Source: Candidatus Bathyarchaeota archaeon (lineage in GTDB: Archaea; Thermoproteota; Bathyarchaeia; TCS64). From it: a DNA stretch of 64,000 nt. Position 1 is the first letter of the stretch; the number at the start of each line of letters is the position of its first letter. A program made the translations under genes and the position numbers. This document shows, in pieces, positions 25,169-32,415 of the stretch. The notes under the pieces are model-generated. The model did no database searches and was not told the DNA's origin. It was given only the letters and a program-made list of their open reading frames with translations. Location of the stretch: the NCBI GenBank assembly GCA_026014875.1, contig JAOZHO010000005.1:46965-110964 (forward strand), given 5' to 3'.

Positions 25169-26266
25169 ATGTGTTATATGGTGACGGCTAGAGGCGCAAA
25201 GGCGGCCCCGCGGAAGGGTATCAGGGTCCGTGAGGTGGATGAACCCCCTTACGAGATCGATGAAGGACAGCTTCGACGCTACGACCAGAATAATCTAATT
25301 TTTCGCCGCGCCGGTCATGACCCGGATTTCGTCGGATACGGGATAGGCTTCGACCGGGAAGGCCTCAAGAGGATCCGAGAGGGGAGGCCGGGGTACACCC
25401 GGGTGGATTACGCTCTCTCAGAGGCCTCCTGGACCGTCCACGATGTCTGGGTCGACTCCTTCAGCTGGGATCGCCTCCCCAGGCCCCACGGTCCCAGCCT
25501 CATGGGGGACCAGTGGCACAGGAATCGATTCGAGGTCGAGGACCCTTCCGAGATGGCTGAGAGGGTGAAGCGAGCCGCAATGTTCTATGGAGCCGACCTC
25601 GTGGGGATCGCGGAGCTCGACGAGAGGTGGCTCTACCGTAACATGAGGTACACCCTGGAGCCAGTCGACCTCCCCGAGGAGATGCGATACGCTGTCGTGA
25701 TGGCCGTGGAGATGGACGAGACGGGGATCGCGACCTCCCCGGGGTGCCCGGCCTCCGCCGCCACGGGTCTGGGCTACTCCAGGATGGCCTTCGTCGCCTC
25801 GACTCTTGCAGAGTTCATCAGGAACCTAGGTTACTCGGCGGTCCCCGCAGGGAACGACGTGGGCCTCAGCGTGCCCTTGGCCATCGACGCGGGGCTGGGG
25901 GAGCTGGGGAGGCACGGGATGCTCATCACCCCGGAGTATGGGCCGAGGGTGAGGCTGTGCAAGGTCTACACCGACCTTCCTCTGGGGGTGGACCGCCCCG
26001 TGGAGTTCGGCGTCGGAGAGTTCTGCAAGGGGTGCAGGCTCTGCGCCGAGGCCTGCCCCGTAGAGGCCATCTCGAGGGAACGGGACCCTGGGTGGGAGCC
26101 ATCGTGCGGCAGCAGCAACCCGGGGGCCCTGAAGTGGTACGTCGACGGGGAGAAGTGTTACGCCTACTGGTTGGACAATGGGACCGACTGCAGCAACTGC
26201 GTCTCGGTCTGCCCCTTCAACACCGGGCCCCCTGAGGCCTCCCCGGAGGAGTTCTGGGGCGGATAA
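25169..26266 (+). CDS. Reductive-dehalogenase-like Fe-S protein (RdhA family, no Tat signal)
   Basis: 365 residues. The middle region matches the corrinoid-binding core of RdhA proteins: MAERVKRAAMFYGADLVGIAEL, RYAVVMAVEMD, SRMAFVASTLAEFIRNLGYSA and LGELGRHGMLITPEYGPRVRL (in parts). Two ferredoxin clusters follow: C286-x-x-C-x-x-C-x-x-x-CP and C341-x-x-C-x-x-x-CP, with C330 likely completing the second. There is no twin-arginine signal, so it is cytoplasmic and not a classic respiratory enzyme; no RdhB anchor is encoded. It may instead be related to epoxyqueuosine reductase (QueG), which shares the fold. Confidence 0.75.
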   Translation: MCYMVTARGAKAAPRKGIRVREVDEPPYEIDEGQLRRYDQNNLIFRRAGHDPDFVGYGIGFDREGLKRIREGRPGYTRVDYALSEASWTVHDVWVDSFSWDRLPRPHGPSLMGDQWHRNRFEVEDPSEMAERVKRAAMFYGADLVGIAELDERWLYRNMRYTLEPVDLPEEMRYAVVMAVEMDETGIATSPGCPASAATGLGYSRMAFVASTLAEFIRNLGYSAVPAGNDVGLSVPLAIDAGLGELGRHGMLITPEYGPRVRLCKVYTDLPLGVDRPVEFGVGEFCKGCRLCAEACPVEAISRERDPGWEPSCGSSNPGALKWYVDGEKCYAYWLDNGTDCSNCVSVCPFNTGPPEASPEEFWGG

Positions 26267-26289
26267 CCCCGTCAGCCTCTAATTATCTG

Positions 26290-27330
26290 TCAGTAGAGGG
26301 CGTTCTTGTCGAGGAGGTTCCGCATCGGCTTCCCCTCGAGGTAGCGGTGGATGTTGTCCACGAAGATCTCGGTGAGCTTCTCGTTCTCGGTGTCCGCGGT
26401 GCTGGCTGAGTGGGGGCTGATGATGACGTTGGGCATGTCCCAGAAGGGGCTCTCCGTGGGGAGGGGTTCTTCCCAGAAGACGTCGGAGGCGAGGCCGCCG
26501 AGGTGGCCCGTCTGGAGGGCCCGGATGAGGGCGGGCTCGTCGACGATGGGGCCCCGGGCGATGTTGATGAGCACGGATCCCTTCTTCATGGCTGCGAGCT
26601 CCTCTTCCCCGATGAGGCCGTGGGTCTCCTCGGTGTGGGGGCAGATGAGGACCACAAAGTCGGCCTGGGTGAGCATGGGGTGGAGGTCGGTCCAGGGGTG
26701 GAGCTTCTCGACGTTGAAGGAGGCGGGGTCGACCCCCTTGGTGTGGCGCTTCGTCCCCAGGACCCTCATCCCCAGGCACTGCCCGAGGCGGGCCACCTCC
26801 CTCCCCACCCGACCCAGCCCCACCACGGCGAGGGTCTTGGTCCGAAGCTCCGTGGTGCTGGTACGCTGCCAGTGGCTCCTCTCCTTCTCCCGGGCCATAT
26901 GGGCATAGTCCTTGGCGTGGATCAGCATCGCCATGAGGCAGAACTCGGCGAGGGGGGTGGCGTGCATCCCGCTCGAGGTGGTGAGGATGATGTCGGTCTC
27001 TGTGAGCCCGGTGCGCTTCGCCCTCTGACCGATCCCGGCGCTGGGGGACTGGATCCACCTGAGCCTCGGGGCCAACTTATTGATGCGGCTGGCGTAGTGG
27101 TCACTGAGGTACCCGAAGACGACCTCGGCCCTGGAGAGGTGGCCCAGCCACCGCTGCTCCTCGTCGGGAGTGCGTTCCACGGGGCCGCCGTGCTGGTCGT
27201 TGGGGTATCGGGGCTTGCCGAGGAGCCCGGGTTCGTATGTGATCTCAATCCTCGGGTCCGCCGCCCGGACTTTCTCGACGAGTTCGGGGGCGAGGTGGAA
27301 TGTGATGAGGACCTTGAGGGTCTCCTTCAT
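26290..27330 (-). CDS. D-2-hydroxyacid dehydrogenase (NAD-dependent)
   Basis: 346 residues. The Rossmann loop TLAVVGLGRVGREVARLGQ binds NAD(P). The catalytic residues of the family are visible: Arg in NIARGPIVDEPAL, Glu in FWEEPLP and His in ISPHSAS. It is longer at the N-terminus than SerA-type enzymes and lacks an ACT domain, so it is probably a glyoxylate/hydroxypyruvate-type or generic 2-hydroxyacid reductase. It is transcribed divergently from rnpB. Confidence 0.9.
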   Translation of the reverse strand: MKETLKVLITFHLAPELVEKVRAADPRIEITYEPGLLGKPRYPNDQHGGPVERTPDEEQRWLGHLSRAEVVFGYLSDHYASRINKLAPRLRWIQSPSAGIGQRAKRTGLTETDIILTTSSGMHATPLAEFCLMAMLIHAKDYAHMAREKERSHWQRTSTTELRTKTLAVVGLGRVGREVARLGQCLGMRVLGTKRHTKGVDPASFNVEKLHPWTDLHPMLTQADFVVLICPHTEETHGLIGEEELAAMKKGSVLINIARGPIVDEPALIRALQTGHLGGLASDVFWEEPLPTESPFWDMPNVIISPHSASTADTENEKLTEIFVDNIHRYLEGKPMRNLLDKNALY

Positions 27331-27380
27331 GGCTCGAATGCTGGCTCAGGATGCTATTAGGGGTTTCGTGGGGTCGCGCA

Positions 27381-27390
27381 ACATATTTAG
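27381..27390 (+). promoter_or_regulatory. TATA box for rnpB
   Basis: ACATATTTAG lies about 25-33 bp upstream of the P1 helix of the RNase P RNA. Confidence 0.5.
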
Positions 27391-27413
27391 AGGGGGCCCG
27401 GGGTTGTTCCTTC

Positions 27414-27717
27414 TTGGTCGGTGAGCCGGTGAGCGGCTGCCGGGCCTATGGCCTGAGGAAACTCCATCCACCGTGCAGGACCGCGACGCTGTGAGGCGTA
27501 GGGGGAGACCCCTGGCAACGGACAGAAACGATACCTCCCGTGGCATGCTTTGAGGCCTTGGAGGCTGAGGACGCTGCGGGCTTGGGTGAGACGGCCGACC
27601 CAGCGGGGTGAAAGGGCGAATAGGGGTCCGACGACTTCCTGCGGGAGGACCCGGGTAGCCCGTATAGCTGAATGCCGCTTAGAACAGAAGGTGGGTTACG
27701 GCCGGCACACCGACCAA
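27414..27717 (+). ncRNA. rnpB: RNase P RNA (archaeal type)
   Basis: The RNA component of RNase P, which trims tRNA 5' leaders. The ends pair as helix P1: TTGGTCGGTGAGCCGG (27414-27429) with CCGGCACACCGACCAA (27702-27716). The conserved regions follow in order: GAGGAAACTCC (27455-27465), ACAGAAA (27522-27528) and AGAACAGAAGGTGGGTTACGG (27681-27701, CR-V). The length of about 304 nt fits archaeal type A. Its last 40 nt and some 3' flank are repeated downstream in partial copies (29553, 30523, 31341). Confidence 0.93.
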
Positions 27718-27719
27718 CC
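27680..27719 (+). repeat. rnpB 3'-end repeat, copy 1 (within the intact gene)
   Basis: Forty bases from the CR-V region to just past P1. They are identical to 29553-29592. After a diverged spacer of 17-18 nt the similarity resumes downstream with AGGATAAGG and TTCCCAGGG (27738-27756), which also recurs at copy 2. Confidence 0.9.
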
Positions 27720-27720
27720 G

Positions 27721-27988
27721 TTGTGAACGCCTGGCTTAGGATAAGGGTTCCCAGGGGGTTCACCGCTTCATGTGAAGTGGTTGGGCATACTAGGCGTGGA
27801 TTCACTGATCTGTTGAAGCTGTTGGCTATGGAAGACTGCTTTAGAATGTCGAGCGCGAGCTAGGTATTCAACATTATATCCTAATGTTGTAAGCACGAGG
27901 CGCACGAATTGTATTTCTAACTCAGCTTCGTTAAATATTTCAGAAAAATTAGTGTGCGTGCAGCACAATAACTGTGATAAGAGCGAGG
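27721..27988. other. Intergenic region downstream of rnpB
   Basis: No gene seen. It contains a hairpin at about 27763-27780 (CCGCTTC / GAAGTGG) just after the AGGATAAGG...CCCAGGG element shared with copy 2, then base composition turns AT-rich from about 27860 onward, which marks the beginning of the inserted cassette. Confidence 0.4.
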
Positions 27989-28252
27989 TTATGACTCTGT
28001 CATCCTTTTTTCACACTCTTCAATGCAGCCTTGGAGGGATTCTTGTAACTTTTTTGCACGAAGTAATGTTAGTCCTATTTCTGAGAAAATAGACGCCTCT
28101 TCGTCAGCGCCTACTGCAATGAATCCAATAGTTATTACAGAGGGATCTACATCTGCAAAACTAATTTGATATCCTTCAACAAGTACTGTTTTTTTAGATT
28201 CAGGCGTCATATATTTTGTGGTAGTTTTTTCACTCGATCTATCTTCAGACAA
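27989..28252 (-). CDS. Hypothetical protein of the AT-rich cassette
   Basis: 87 residues, mixed polar N-terminus then an alpha/beta pattern (ISFADVDPSVITIGFIAVGA) and a C-terminal amphipathic helix. No family recognised. It begins two bases after the stop of the Tfx-like regulator gene and is probably co-transcribed with it. Codon use is AT-rich, unlike the rest of the window. Confidence 0.6.
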   Translation of the reverse strand: MSEDRSSEKTTTKYMTPESKKTVLVEGYQISFADVDPSVITIGFIAVGADEEASIFSEIGLTLLRAKKLQESLQGCIEECEKRMTES

Positions 28253-28254
28253 TA

Positions 28255-28674
28255 TTAACCCCTCACTTTCTCCGAAAATTCAAGTTCAGCATAGATATGT
28301 TTTCTTCTAATCTCTTGAATGGATATACAAGTTTTATCACCATGTTGAATTGTTGTCTTAACTGTATTTCGGAATATCATCTCGTGTATAGGCTTTTTTG
28401 GACTCCGGAAGGGCTCTATAGACTTAACCCATTCGGGTATTCTCGGGGAGAGCTTGGCCTCCTGTGATAACCCATATCTTGGGCGGTCCTCAAATTCGCC
28501 CAATTGTGTTAGTATTTGAATTGTATCCTCCATGTTTCTAATTTTAGTAGTTATTCTTGAGAGAACTTGGCTGATGTAGGACTCAGATTTACTGAGCCTC
28601 CTGGATATTTCTCTATTAGTCAATCCTTCTTTTTTCAGACGGAAGACTTCGAGTTGTTTCTTCGTTAGGGACAT
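28255..28674 (-). CDS. Tfx-like HTH DNA-binding protein
   Basis: 139 residues. The N-terminal LTKKQLEVFRLKKEGLTNRE and ISRRLSKSESYISQVLSR form the sigma-70-region-4-like HTH seen in archaeal Tfx and LuxR-type regulators. The remaining 80 residues do not match a known domain. It heads a two-gene unit with the 87-residue protein. Base composition is AT-rich, consistent with acquisition as part of a mobile cassette. Confidence 0.75.
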   Translation of the reverse strand: MSLTKKQLEVFRLKKEGLTNREISRRLSKSESYISQVLSRITTKIRNMEDTIQILTQLGEFEDRPRYGLSQEAKLSPRIPEWVKSIEPFRSPKKPIHEMIFRNTVKTTIQHGDKTCISIQEIRRKHIYAELEFSEKVRG

Positions 28675-28682
28675 ATAATCCG

Positions 28683-28695
28683 TATTACGATAATA
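28683..28695. promoter_or_regulatory. Inverted repeat upstream of the Tfx-like gene (possible operator)
   Basis: TATTA-CGA-TAATA, a perfect 5-bp inverted repeat, lies 9 bp before the start codon and next to a TATA-like AAGTATATTATCG on the minus strand. It could be an autoregulatory site; this is inference from position. Confidence 0.35.
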
Positions 28696-28742
28696 TACTT
28701 AACTTAAAAAGATTAAGTATCCAAGGAAGAGGGTCTAAGAAC

Positions 28743-29099
28743 TTATAAAGCATAAGAAATTGATCTGTTTCCTTCTGCTTCTTCATGACCGATTGTCGAC
28801 ATTTGATCAGCAACCCTCTCGATTACTCGTTCTGCCATTTCTTTATTTTCTGCCATCAATACCCACTGATAGTTATGGCTGATTCGAAGTAATACTAACA
28901 ACATTCGTCTAATAACATCTGAGGGTGGTTTTACGTCTTGACCTGCAAATGAACTCCAGACATGATAAATATATAGAATAACATTTTCACATTTCGATCT
29001 ATCTTCTAATGTCTCATTAAATTTATGGGCGCTTATCAAGTCGTCAATGATATCAACCAAAACATCACCACTTGGGCATATTTTTAAGCAAAATACCAA
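28743..29099 (-). CDS. Hypothetical protein of the AT-rich cassette
   Basis: 118 residues, helical and soluble (ILYIYHVWSSFAGQ, VIRRMLLVLLRISHNYQWVLMA, MAERVIERVADQMST). No family recognised. Its start overlaps the end of the upstream membrane-protein gene by 35 bp; a later start is possible. AT-rich codon use. Confidence 0.55.
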   Translation of the reverse strand: MVFCLKICPSGDVLVDIIDDLISAHKFNETLEDRSKCENVILYIYHVWSSFAGQDVKPPSDVIRRMLLVLLRISHNYQWVLMAENKEMAERVIERVADQMSTIGHEEAEGNRSISYAL

Positions 29100-29391
29100 A
29101 TAAAAAAAGAGATGGGATTGATGGAGATGCGGTAATTATATAATAATACGTTTTAAAAAATTCTAATTTTGAATAGGCTACTAAAACGATGCCAATAATT
29201 GAAAACCCAAAAATAATTGCAAATAATGATATCAGGGCAAAAAAATATAACTTTAATTCACTAGTAGGCGCATGTTTTCTTGCTTCAGTTAAATATTGAT
29301 TTAAGATAAAAGTCACGGAGGCTAAAAGGAAAGATGAGATTTTTGTGGTTAATTCTATTATTGTTAATACCCCCGGAGAGAAATATGACAT
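29065..29391 (-). CDS. Small membrane protein of the AT-rich cassette
   Basis: 108 residues with three predicted membrane helices (about 8-30, 46-70, 80-102). No conserved motif seen. It overlaps the 118-residue gene by 35 bp, suggesting the two are coupled. Could be an effector or immunity-type membrane partner, but there is no direct evidence. Confidence 0.55.
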   Translation of the reverse strand: MSYFSPGVLTIIELTTKISSFLLASVTFILNQYLTEARKHAPTSELKLYFFALISLFAIIFGFSIIGIVLVAYSKLEFFKTYYYIITASPSIPSLFLFGILLKNMPKW

Positions 29392-29552
29392 AAGTAGTTC
29401 GGTAGATTAGATAATATTTAATCTTATTATTAATATCGCACGCACCTTGCGCATGAAAAATGGGAAAGAGACGGTAGATTTTTCCATTGGGGTAGGGATA
29501 AAACCCCACCTGAAACCATTTATGAATTACTGTCCGATTAGTATAGGATTTA

Positions 29553-29628
29553 TAGAACAGAAGGTGGGTTACGGCCGGCACACCGACCAACCCTCGTGAG
29601 GAGTAGCATAGGATAAGGATTCCCAGGG
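29553..29628 (+). repeat. rnpB 3'-end repeat, copy 2 (putative attachment site remnant)
   Basis: 29553-29592 is identical over 40 bp to the 3' end of rnpB (27680-27719). The similarity resumes with AGGATAAGG-A-TTCCCAGGG at 29610-29628, at nearly the same spacing as downstream of intact rnpB. Upstream sequence is unrelated, so this is only the 3' portion of the RNA gene, as expected for the far end of an element integrated at rnpB. Confidence 0.9.
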
Positions 29629-29664
29629 TAATCACGCGCGGATATCCAGCGGTGCACGGCGATG

Positions 29665-30378
29665 CTAGATGTTCATCGCTGCCCCTAGGAAGAGGCCTAG
29701 GAAGATTCCGAATCCCACCCTGCCCATCGCCGCACCGATGGCGATCCCCACTACCAATCCCACCATCATCTTCGAGCCCTTGAACCTCCGGGAGGCTCCG
29801 TTCCCCCCGTTGTCGTCGAAGAGCCTCCAGTTCAACCAGTCGATGAACCCCATGAGGTGGCGGGGAGCATTCCTCCTAACCTTGTTCATGCCGTAGATGA
29901 ATGCCAGCGAGAAGCCCCATATGACCGCAGGAAGCCAGTACATCTCGGGCTTCGCCCGGAGCAGATACGTCACAGCACCGGAGCCCGTTAGGAACAGAGC
30001 CGAGAGGAAGTAGAACGCCCGGTTCAGGTTTTTCGTGATGAAGCTGCGGCGTTTTCCCCTTGCCGCCGAGACGTAGCCCTCCACCTCGACGGTGAGGTCC
30101 TCAGTGGTGAAACGCAGCGTGCCGAGGGCCTTCTCCCCCAGGGCGGTGAGGCGGTACATCCGCTCGTCGTCCCTCTCGATGAACCCCGCCAGCTCCTTCA
30201 GGTGATAGTTGAGGCGGCCCGTCGAGAGCCCCGTCTCCCCCAGGATACCGCTGTATGTTGTCCCCCCCGGGGCCGAGGCGAGGATCTTGAGTATCTTCCT
30301 CCTATCTCTGTGGCTCAGGGCCTGGAGGATCACCTCCTCAACATCAGGCTCGGGGTCTTCGTTCACGACCATTCTCAT
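29665..30378 (-). CDS. Membrane-anchored winged-helix transcription regulator
   Basis: 237 residues. The N-terminal part is an ArsR-like winged helix (ALSHRDRRKILKILASAPGG, SGILGETGLSTGRLNYHLKEL, MYRLTALGEKAL). Behind it are about four membrane helices (AFYFLSALFLTGSGAVTYLL, WLPAVIWGFSLAFIYGM, and a Gly-rich pair at the C-terminus). Such archaeal regulators sense a membrane state or ligand while staying membrane-bound. GC content is like the core genome, unlike the preceding cassette. It lies between rnpB repeat copies 2 and 3. Confidence 0.8.
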   Translation of the reverse strand: MRMVVNEDPEPDVEEVILQALSHRDRRKILKILASAPGGTTYSGILGETGLSTGRLNYHLKELAGFIERDDERMYRLTALGEKALGTLRFTTEDLTVEVEGYVSAARGKRRSFITKNLNRAFYFLSALFLTGSGAVTYLLRAKPEMYWLPAVIWGFSLAFIYGMNKVRRNAPRHLMGFIDWLNWRLFDDNGGNGASRRFKGSKMMVGLVVGIAIGAAMGRVGFGIFLGLFLGAAMNI

Positions 30379-30522
30379 CGCTCAAACACACGATTCAGCG
30401 ATAAATAACCGTTTTTGAACCGCGAATCTTGACAAATACGTTTGTCATAGCTCTCAACCGAAGCCCGATCATAGTGAAGCCTTGATTCCCTAGATTTTAT
30501 ACCCTCGCCCCATTTATCGCGC

Positions 30523-30565
30523 GCTGAATTCCGCTTAGAACAGAAGGTGGGTTACGGCCAGCACA
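30523..30565 (+). repeat. rnpB 3'-end repeat, copy 3 (diverged)
   Basis: Matches 27667-27708 of rnpB with about two mismatches (GCTGAATTCCGCTTAGAACA and GTGGGTTACGGCCAGCACA). It extends further 5' into rnpB than copy 2 but breaks down after GCACA. It marks the border between the winged-helix regulator and the VapBC pair. Confidence 0.85.
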
Positions 30566-30584
30566 ACGTCCCACTTTTCACAAC

Positions 30585-31019
30585 CTACTCTAAGCCTCGA
30601 ACTATCTCTTCCGGGGTAACCGACTCTATGTACTCTCCCGCCGCCTTGAACCCCTCGTCATGGGTGACTATCAGATCCACACGCTCCCTCAGGCCGGATG
30701 ACACGATGATCGAGTCCGGAAGACGAAGGCCGGTCTCGGCCCTGATCCTGCCGGCTGTATCCGCGACTCCCACGTCTACGGGTGCCACCTTGTAGTTCTC
30801 GGATGACATTATGTGGAGCAGGAACTCTCGCCTCCCCCTATCATCCCCCATGAGGTGGAATCCCGTGGAAAGCTCGGCGACGGTTATCACCGAGACCACC
30901 GCGCTGACCTCCCCGGCGTCCACGAGGTCGAGGAGCTCCTTCGAGGGGCTGAAGCTGGGCTCCTCCCTGTTGATGACGTTGAGGAACACATTGGTGTCTA
31001 TGATCACCCGCTGCGCCAT
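30585..31019 (-). CDS. vapC: VapC-type PIN-domain toxin
   Basis: 144 residues from ATG 31019 (MAQRVIIDTNVFLNVIN). The PIN nuclease acidic residues are visible: D in IDTNVFLN, E in VAELSTGFHL, D in LPDSIIVSS, and D in VTHDEGF. A site-specific RNase, probably cutting tRNA or rRNA when its antitoxin is lost. It overlaps the antitoxin gene by 16 bp. It sits between rnpB repeat copies 3 and 4. Confidence 0.92.
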   Translation of the reverse strand: MAQRVIIDTNVFLNVINREEPSFSPSKELLDLVDAGEVSAVVSVITVAELSTGFHLMGDDRGRREFLLHIMSSENYKVAPVDVGVADTAGRIRAETGLRLPDSIIVSSGLRERVDLIVTHDEGFKAAGEYIESVTPEEIVRGLE

Positions 31020-31243
31020 TCCTCTCGCAGCCTCCTCTGGAACTCCAGACCCCTCTCCCCCCAGGGCCTCCGCCTGCTCAGTATGTCGGAGAGCTTCTCG
31101 GAGCCGACCTTTCTCAATACGACCTTGTCGCCCTCGACGAGGAATATCAGCTTGTCTCCCTCGTTGACCCCGAGGGTCTCCCTTATCTCCTTGGGGATGG
31201 TCACCTGCCCCTTCGATGTGACCTTGCCGACGCTCACTTCCAT
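31004..31243 (-). CDS. vapB: VapB-type antitoxin with AbrB/SpoVT fold
   Basis: 79 residues. VGKVTSKGQVTIPKEIRETL is the AbrB/MazE swapped-hairpin DNA-binding signature, continuing GVNEGDKLIFLVEGDKVVLRK. The C-terminal Arg-rich tail (LEFQRRLREEW) should wrap the toxin. It is the first gene of the pair and overlaps vapC by 16 bp. It probably represses its own promoter at the inverted repeat just upstream. Confidence 0.92.
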   Translation of the reverse strand: MEVSVGKVTSKGQVTIPKEIRETLGVNEGDKLIFLVEGDKVVLRKVGSEKLSDILSRRRPWGERGLEFQRRLREEWRSG

Positions 31244-31260
31244 ATATGTACCCCAAAAGG

Positions 31261-31289
31261 GTAAGGAAATCCTTACTAATATGCCTTAC
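31261..31289. promoter_or_regulatory. VapBC operator candidate
   Basis: GTAAGG-AAAT-CCTTAC (31261-31276) is a perfect 6-bp inverted repeat, with a further half site CCTTAC at 31284-31289. It lies 18-45 bp upstream of vapB and overlaps the likely promoter, which fits AbrB-type autorepression. Confidence 0.55.
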
Positions 31290-31340
31290 TTTATCCCTCC
31301 ACACATCAGATTGGATGCGAAAGCCACGATTATTAACCAG

Positions 31341-31366
31341 GGTTATGGCCGGCACACCGATCAACC
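31341..31366 (+). repeat. rnpB 3'-end repeat, copy 4 (short, diverged)
   Basis: GGTTATGGCCGGCACACCGA-TCAACC matches the last 26 nt of rnpB (P1 strand) with two differences (C to T in TTACGG and in GACC). It marks the far border of the rnpB-linked region. Confidence 0.75.
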
Positions 31367-31452
31367 ATGGAATAATGATCGCTTACACCGAGAAGCCGGC
31401 GCATATGTAGTTTATACCACCTTTCGCAGCCCGATGTGAGGCTTAAAAAACG

Positions 31453-32378
31453 ATGCGGGCGATGACTCATCTGGTCAACATGGGGAGTTCAATCGATTCC
31501 CGGAACTTCACCAGGGTCGGATGCGTAGGGGCCGGGGTCATGGGGCACAGCTGGGCGACCCTGTTCGCAGTGAAGGGCTATCAAGTCGCACTTCAAGACA
31601 TCAGCGAAGACAACTTGGAAAGGGCCATGGGCTGGATTAAGACAGCGCTGGATCTCATGGCCGAGAAAACCGTCATCCAGCTAAGTGAGGTGAAGCCCGC
31701 CCTCTCCCGCATCCATCCCACCACCGACCTAGGCGAGGCCGTCGGGGAGGCCGACTTTGTCCTGGAATCCGTCTACGAGGACTACGGAGCCAAGAGGGAT
31801 ATCTTCAGGGATATGGACGCCCACGCCCCCGAGGACGCAATCCTCGCCACCGGCTCGTCATGGCTACTGATCACGGAGATCCAGAAGGCCACCGGGAGAC
31901 CGGAGAGGTGCGTGGGGGCCCACGGCTTCAATCCCCCCATCTCGTGCCCCTGGTGGAGATAGTCCCCGGGGAAGCGACCTCCCCCGAGACGGTGGAGAGG
32001 ACCCGCGCCCTCATGGAGGGGCTGGGGAAGACCCCCATCGTGGTCAGGAAGGAGGTGGCGGGCTACCTGGGGAACAGGATTCAGGGCGCCGTGCTTCAGG
32101 CCGCCCGGGACATAGTGGAGAGCGGCATCGCCTCCGTCGAGGAGGTGGACCTCGCCGTCTCCACGGGGATAGGCCTCAGGTGGGCCCTCTACGGACCCTT
32201 CGCCGTCACCTACTTCAACACGCCCTCCCACCTCATCGACCGCTACGGCCTCTCGGGCCTCGTGGCCGAGGGGTTTCAGGAGCACTCTTTGATGAAGGGG
32301 AAGACATTCGACGAGATGGTGCGCTGGAGGGACGGCAAGCTCATCGATATGCTCCGAGTGCTGGAGCGCATCGACTGA
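31453..32378 (+). pseudogene. 3-hydroxyacyl-CoA dehydrogenase, frameshifted in a C-run
   Basis: Two overlapping frames together form one complete protein of about 308 residues. The first frame has the NAD loop VGCVGAGVMGHSWATLFA and ATGSSW, and ends just after CVGAHGFNPP. The second continues HLVPLVEIVPGEATSPETVERT, then RALMEGLGKTPIVVRKEVAG and YLGNRIQGA. The joint is in the run of six C at about 31932-31937; one extra C restores the family motif HGFNPPHLVPLVEIVPG. It may be a sequencing or assembly error, a recent mutation, or phase variation. Starts at 31453 or 31480. Confidence 0.85.
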
Positions 32379-32415
32379 CCGAGCACGGGGTCTTAAAGAA
32401 AAATGGAAGGGGCGC

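Noticed and set aside
29285..29635. 116-residue minus-strand frame across rnpB repeat copy 2
   Set aside because: It reads through the RNA-gene repeat and into an overlapping membrane-protein gene; no protein family and no plausible start.
31020..31364. N-terminal extension of VapC
   Set aside because: It overlaps vapB in another frame; the PIN domain starts at the ATG at 31019.
27680..31366. CRISPR-like array
   Set aside because: The repeats are four unequal fragments of the rnpB 3' end separated by genes of 0.9-1.9 kb, not short uniform spacers, and no cas genes are present.
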